From: Pterobdella sp. o SKG-2022
Taxonomy: Eukaryota; Annelida; Clitellata; Hirudinida; Piscicolidae
NCBI GenBank assembly: GCA_964035795.1
Contig: OZ038324.1
Location: 3,759,854 to 3,823,853 of the forward strand
Direction of reading: 5' to 3'
Length of the DNA stretch: 64,000 bases
The translations under genes and the position numbers were made by a program. The notes beneath the pieces are model-generated. The model was given only the letters and a program-made list of their open reading frames with translations. It did not search any database and was not told the origin of the DNA. How positions within the stretch are numbered: the stretch's first letter is position 1; every line of letters starts with the position of its first letter. Shown piece by piece: positions 61,101 to 64,000 of the stretch.

Positions 61101-63820
61101 TAGGAAATCTAATGTAATAATATTTTAATGCCCAGCAAACCTTTTCTTCCTTTTTTTCTTCAACTTTCTGGTAATCGTTATAAAAACTTAAAAGCACTTA
61201 GCTCTAATAAAATTATTTCTAACTATTTTATACGTTGTTTTGAATAGAGTTATTGGAACATTTTTATAAACCTTTTCGACGGGCTTGCTAGACTTCTGTA
61301 AAAATTAAAAAACCTTAAATCACAATAATTTAAATTAAAAACAACTAACTACGGGTATTTTGTTCACTAAGATGAAGTTTATCACCCTACCTTTGAGCCA
61401 TCTTTGTTTTTATCTGACTTCTGCAATCCAGTTTCATAAACTTATGGTCAAAATTTAACTTAGTGAACTATTCGAAACGTTAAAATGACTTCTATAGAAA
61501 ATCATTAATATAATAATATCAAGAGTTGTTAGTAAATCAAAAATTATTCAAAAAAATTCTGTGTGCTTAAGAATTAAAGTTTTCTCTGAGTTAATCTCAC
61601 GATAAAACTATCACGCTCAACCTCTGAGCTCAAATAAGTTGGCATACGATGTGCTTCAAACTACCTTATCGCTTTTGATTTTTTCCACCCACAGTTCAGA
61701 CTTCTCAACCAGTAACTTAAGTTCATCAAGGTCTCGCAGGATTTTTCTGTAGTTGTTGGCATCTCGAGGTGATATCAACAGTTGAATCTTTAAGTGTTTT
61801 GTGGGTTTCTTTGTGAGTTGAAGATATTAAATGTTATAATTGTTCACTTGAATAAATTACTCAAATGTCTTTAAATCAGTTTATCAAAAAAGAATGATAA
61901 GTAAATGTTTCTGCTCATGTTTTGATCCACATTATGATTGTAAAGAATTATTTAGAAAAAGCTTCGTTAAAATAATATTCATTAACTAAACTTATTTTCA
62001 ATATTGATAAAAAGATTATATGCTTTACAATAGAACCCATCAATATAACCTGTTTAAGACTTTGTACTGTTTCTTGTTTCTGACTGAAATGTTTGAAAAT
62101 GAGCTTGAGAGAGGCGGTGACCAGAGGCGGGTAATTATACAACATAAGGCTTATTAGGACCCTCAAAAAAACCCTGGACCCATACATCTCCAAGAACTCT
62201 GTACTGTGTGGTTCAAGGTATTTATCACGTGGTTGATGAAATAGATTGAGATTGATAAGAGTGGATTATTTCATTATGAAATTTTAATTTTAGAAAAATT
62301 GAAATCCAGGAATTACAAACAATAAACCTGTCGGTCATAAGATGCCTTGCCTTGTGCAAGATTCCATCTATCAGGTTTTCTATTGATTGCATAAGGTTTT
62401 CGTTAAACTTTTTCAGTTTAATGCTTTAATAAAAATTAAATACAAACTATCGAGTTGCTGGTTAGAATTTGTGACGTGGAAGTGTTCCTTGAAGGTTGCC
62501 AAAAGACTCGACAAGACAAAATCCATATGAACATTCAATAGGTACTAGACACAAGATATTGGAAAAGAATTTATTAGTGTCAGTGGTTGTGTTATTGTAA
62601 TTTTGAAATTGTATTGAGGGTTAAAATTAGGTAAAAAAAATAGCTTTGTTTTGAGTTAAGATATAGAAAAGGTTTATAGTAAAGTTAGGTTAAAGCTTAT
62701 CATTTTTTAGGATTTGTTTTAGATATTATTATGAGATACTAAAATACATAATCATTTTTTTAATTTTCCAAATAACAAGTTCTTACTTGGAAAATTTCAA
62801 TAATATGAAGCTTAGTCTCGATAATTAATCTTTCTTGCTCTTCATCCTCGCTGAAGACCATTTCCTGCACATCTTTTAATACATACGCCATTAAGACTTT
62901 TAAAATGAAAACACCAAAATTTTCAAACCATGGATCTTTTCACAACCAACCTGTCATCTCCACGACAACAGCACTTTTGGTGTTTTTGCTTGCGCTGTTT
63001 CCTCCGTCCTTATCGTCTCCAGGGGCATTGTCAAGAATGTGAAGGAGAGCTGGAGTAATGGAGCGAAGATCGGCGAAAGAATAAAATCCGAAATACACAA
63101 GATGTCTTGTGAGCTTGATCACCTTGATGAGGTGGTAGTGGTTTGGTGGTGGTGAAGTCTTAAATTTAATATAATTTGTCACATAACGTTTTTTTAAAAA
63201 ATAACAGTATATTTTTGTTGCTTCGATATGATTTTGAAAATAATTAGATTGTGAAATTGGCGCGCTTATGGTTGAGAAAGTTCATATACTTGAAAAGTCA
63301 GTTCATTCTCTTGCTTATCTTCGAAGACATTTGTTAGACTTTTAAGACGCAACAAGTAACATTTGATGAAGGTGAGGAGGGTGGCAAAATCCTCGTTGAC
63401 AGACGTTGAGGTTGCCTGAGTTACAGACTGCCTTTTCTGATCGTCATAACTGGTTGAGTGGTGAAACAATAAATTAATTAACAATACTAAGTGTATAAAT
63501 ATAATTTTAAATTTTATTTTTTGAAGTTTGGTTTGTAGCAAGGACCATACAATATTTATTTTCTGTTCTTTTTCTCCCTCTTTTTATTTTTTTAAATTAT
63601 TTGTTCTAAAAAATTTCAAAACCTCTTTCTTCCAATTCCAAAAAATTCTCCTTCTAAATCACCCACCTTTTGATAGAATCCAGGGGGTTTATATCAATCC
63701 AGAGCCTGGCAAACTTGATTGCGGGCACAACGGCCTGAGGATCCCTGTTAGCATGCAGGTGAAAAATGAGGCTGCAGAAGGAGGCTCTTAAGGTGTAGGG
63801 AATCAGTTCATCAGCTACTG
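48284..63820 (-). CDS. itpr: Inositol 1,4,5-trisphosphate receptor (IP3R), partial
   Basis: I placed 43 exons with continuous phase (about 6.2 kb, 2,080 codons) covering the family from roughly residue 1,000 to the C terminus; exon lists are in the block entries. The N-terminal suppressor and IP3-binding core lie past the right edge. IP3R is the tetrameric ER channel that releases Ca2+ on IP3 binding. Diagnostic stretches: [83 protein letters not shown], selectivity filter [11 protein letters not shown], inner helix [20 protein letters not shown] and [13 protein letters not shown]. The filter GGGVGD rather than GGGIGD separates it from ryanodine receptors. The last residues after the coiled-coil segment ([13 protein letters not shown], stop) end earlier than in vertebrate IP3R1. 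Confidence 0.95.
52359..54292 (-). other. itpr: Itpr exon block 4: coupling region before the channel
   Basis: Exons: 54292-54184, 54066-53975, 53808-53698, 53506-53411, 53079-52957, 52866-52570 and 52458-52359. They encode the strongly conserved [84 protein letters not shown] and [14 protein letters not shown]. In the family this region relays conformational change from the cytosolic domains to the pore. Confidence 0.92.
54405..60757 (-). other. itpr: Itpr exon block 3: central solenoid
   Basis: Exons: 60757-60494, 60242-60117, 59905-59765, 59582-59523, 58756-58505, 58261-58136, 57798-57661, 57447-57336, 57079-56910, 56696-56434, 56207-56093, 55948-55832, 55691-55509, 55299-55107 and 54901-54405. 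Landmarks: [130 protein letters not shown] and [18 protein letters not shown]. Inserts of low complexity occur ([16 protein letters not shown] near 56540; acidic Lys/Glu-rich stretch in the last exon). A short segment after FLK at 59765 that the family usually has was not found. Confidence 0.9.
61141..61420 (-). other. itpr: Itpr exon block 2: three consecutive microexons
   Basis: 61420-61391 (30 bases, [10 protein letters not shown]), 61295-61272 (24 bases, KSSKPVEK) and 61167-61141 (27 bases, KVEEKKEEK). Each is flanked by AG and GT, each is a multiple of three in phase 0, and together they sit between the KSELWV exon and the next conserved exon. They encode only Lys, Ser, Glu and Asp-rich linker, where the family has a variable loop. 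Any combination could be skipped without changing frame. Confidence 0.7.
61665..63820 (-). other. itpr: Itpr exon block 1: armadillo/modulatory region
   Basis: Exons (high to low): 63820-63667 (5' edge approximate), 63449-63290, 63122-62951, 62872-62787, 62544-62476, 62407-62328, 62203-62050 and 61787-61665. They carry [91 protein letters not shown] and [20 protein letters not shown]. The 62544-62476/62407-62328 junction is the weakest: the only phase-consistent pair I found uses donor GTCACA and leaves a 68-base intron. Confidence 0.85.
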
Positions 63821-64000
63821 CTCTGTGTTGGTCATGTGGTTTGTGGGGTCTTAGGCTTATATATGATTATGTATTTTAGTGTTACGTTATGTGTAAAATT
63901 CGAGATGTATGAGTTAGATCATTTATTGAAGCGTTTAAAATTTGATAAATTTTCAAAACCATTCAAATTGCTAAAAAATAAACTGTAATGCAAACTTGAG

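Noticed and set aside
61590..61640. tRNA A-box-like sequence on the minus strand in an Itpr intron
   Set aside because: No B box at the right distance and no cloverleaf; at best an old SINE scrap.

Overview
This is eukaryotic (animal) genomic DNA. It is strongly AT-rich, carries intron-rich genes, two runs of exactly 200 N, decayed LINE retrotransposons, tRNA-derived SINE copies and large trinucleotide (TAG/CTA) arrays. The recognised genes (an IP3 receptor, a Tbx20-type T-box factor, Enhancer-of-rudimentary homolog and a CD73-like 5'-nucleotidase) place it in a bilaterian. The divergence of these proteins and the AT bias would suit a protostome, perhaps a spiralian such as a leech or flatworm, but the species cannot be fixed from the sequence alone.

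Layout. 0-14.5 kb: AT-rich, mostly non-coding, with SINE copies near 1.3, 3.8 and 6.7 kb and one long unidentified Ser-rich exon on the minus strand (8350-9155). 14.6-16.1 kb: erh on the plus strand in three coding exons. 18.1-25.1 kb: a huge minus-strand Thr-coding repeat ending in a unique Ser/Thr region, one membrane segment and an Arg/Pro-rich tail (a mucin-like membrane protein). 25.0-25.1 kb: a LINE endonuclease scrap. 25.4-26.4 kb: four minus-strand exons of a 5'-nucleotidase N-terminal domain, with the rest of that enzyme not found. 26.8-31.0 kb: LINE reverse-transcriptase remnants and a (TG)n tract, ending in an N gap. 34.3-42.5 kb: tbx20 on the plus strand in six exons, all phases matching. 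43.6-44.8 kb: another LINE remnant. 47.0-47.2 kb: N gap. 48.3-63.8 kb: the minus-strand Itpr (IP3 receptor) gene, 43 exons from the middle of the protein to the stop codon; its N-terminal third lies beyond the right edge. tbx20 and Itpr are convergent.

Most exons of tbx20, erh, the nucleotidase and Itpr are far too short to appear as long open frames. I placed them by protein similarity recalled from family knowledge plus GT/AG sites and reading-phase continuity. No operon-like or prokaryotic system is present. The most unusual things are the stop-free CTA-repeat mucin frame, the run of three in-frame microexons in Itpr, the roughly 44-residue insertion inside the Tbx20 DNA-binding domain, and a nucleotidase N-terminal half lying just upstream, on the same strand, of a membrane-anchored mucin frame.
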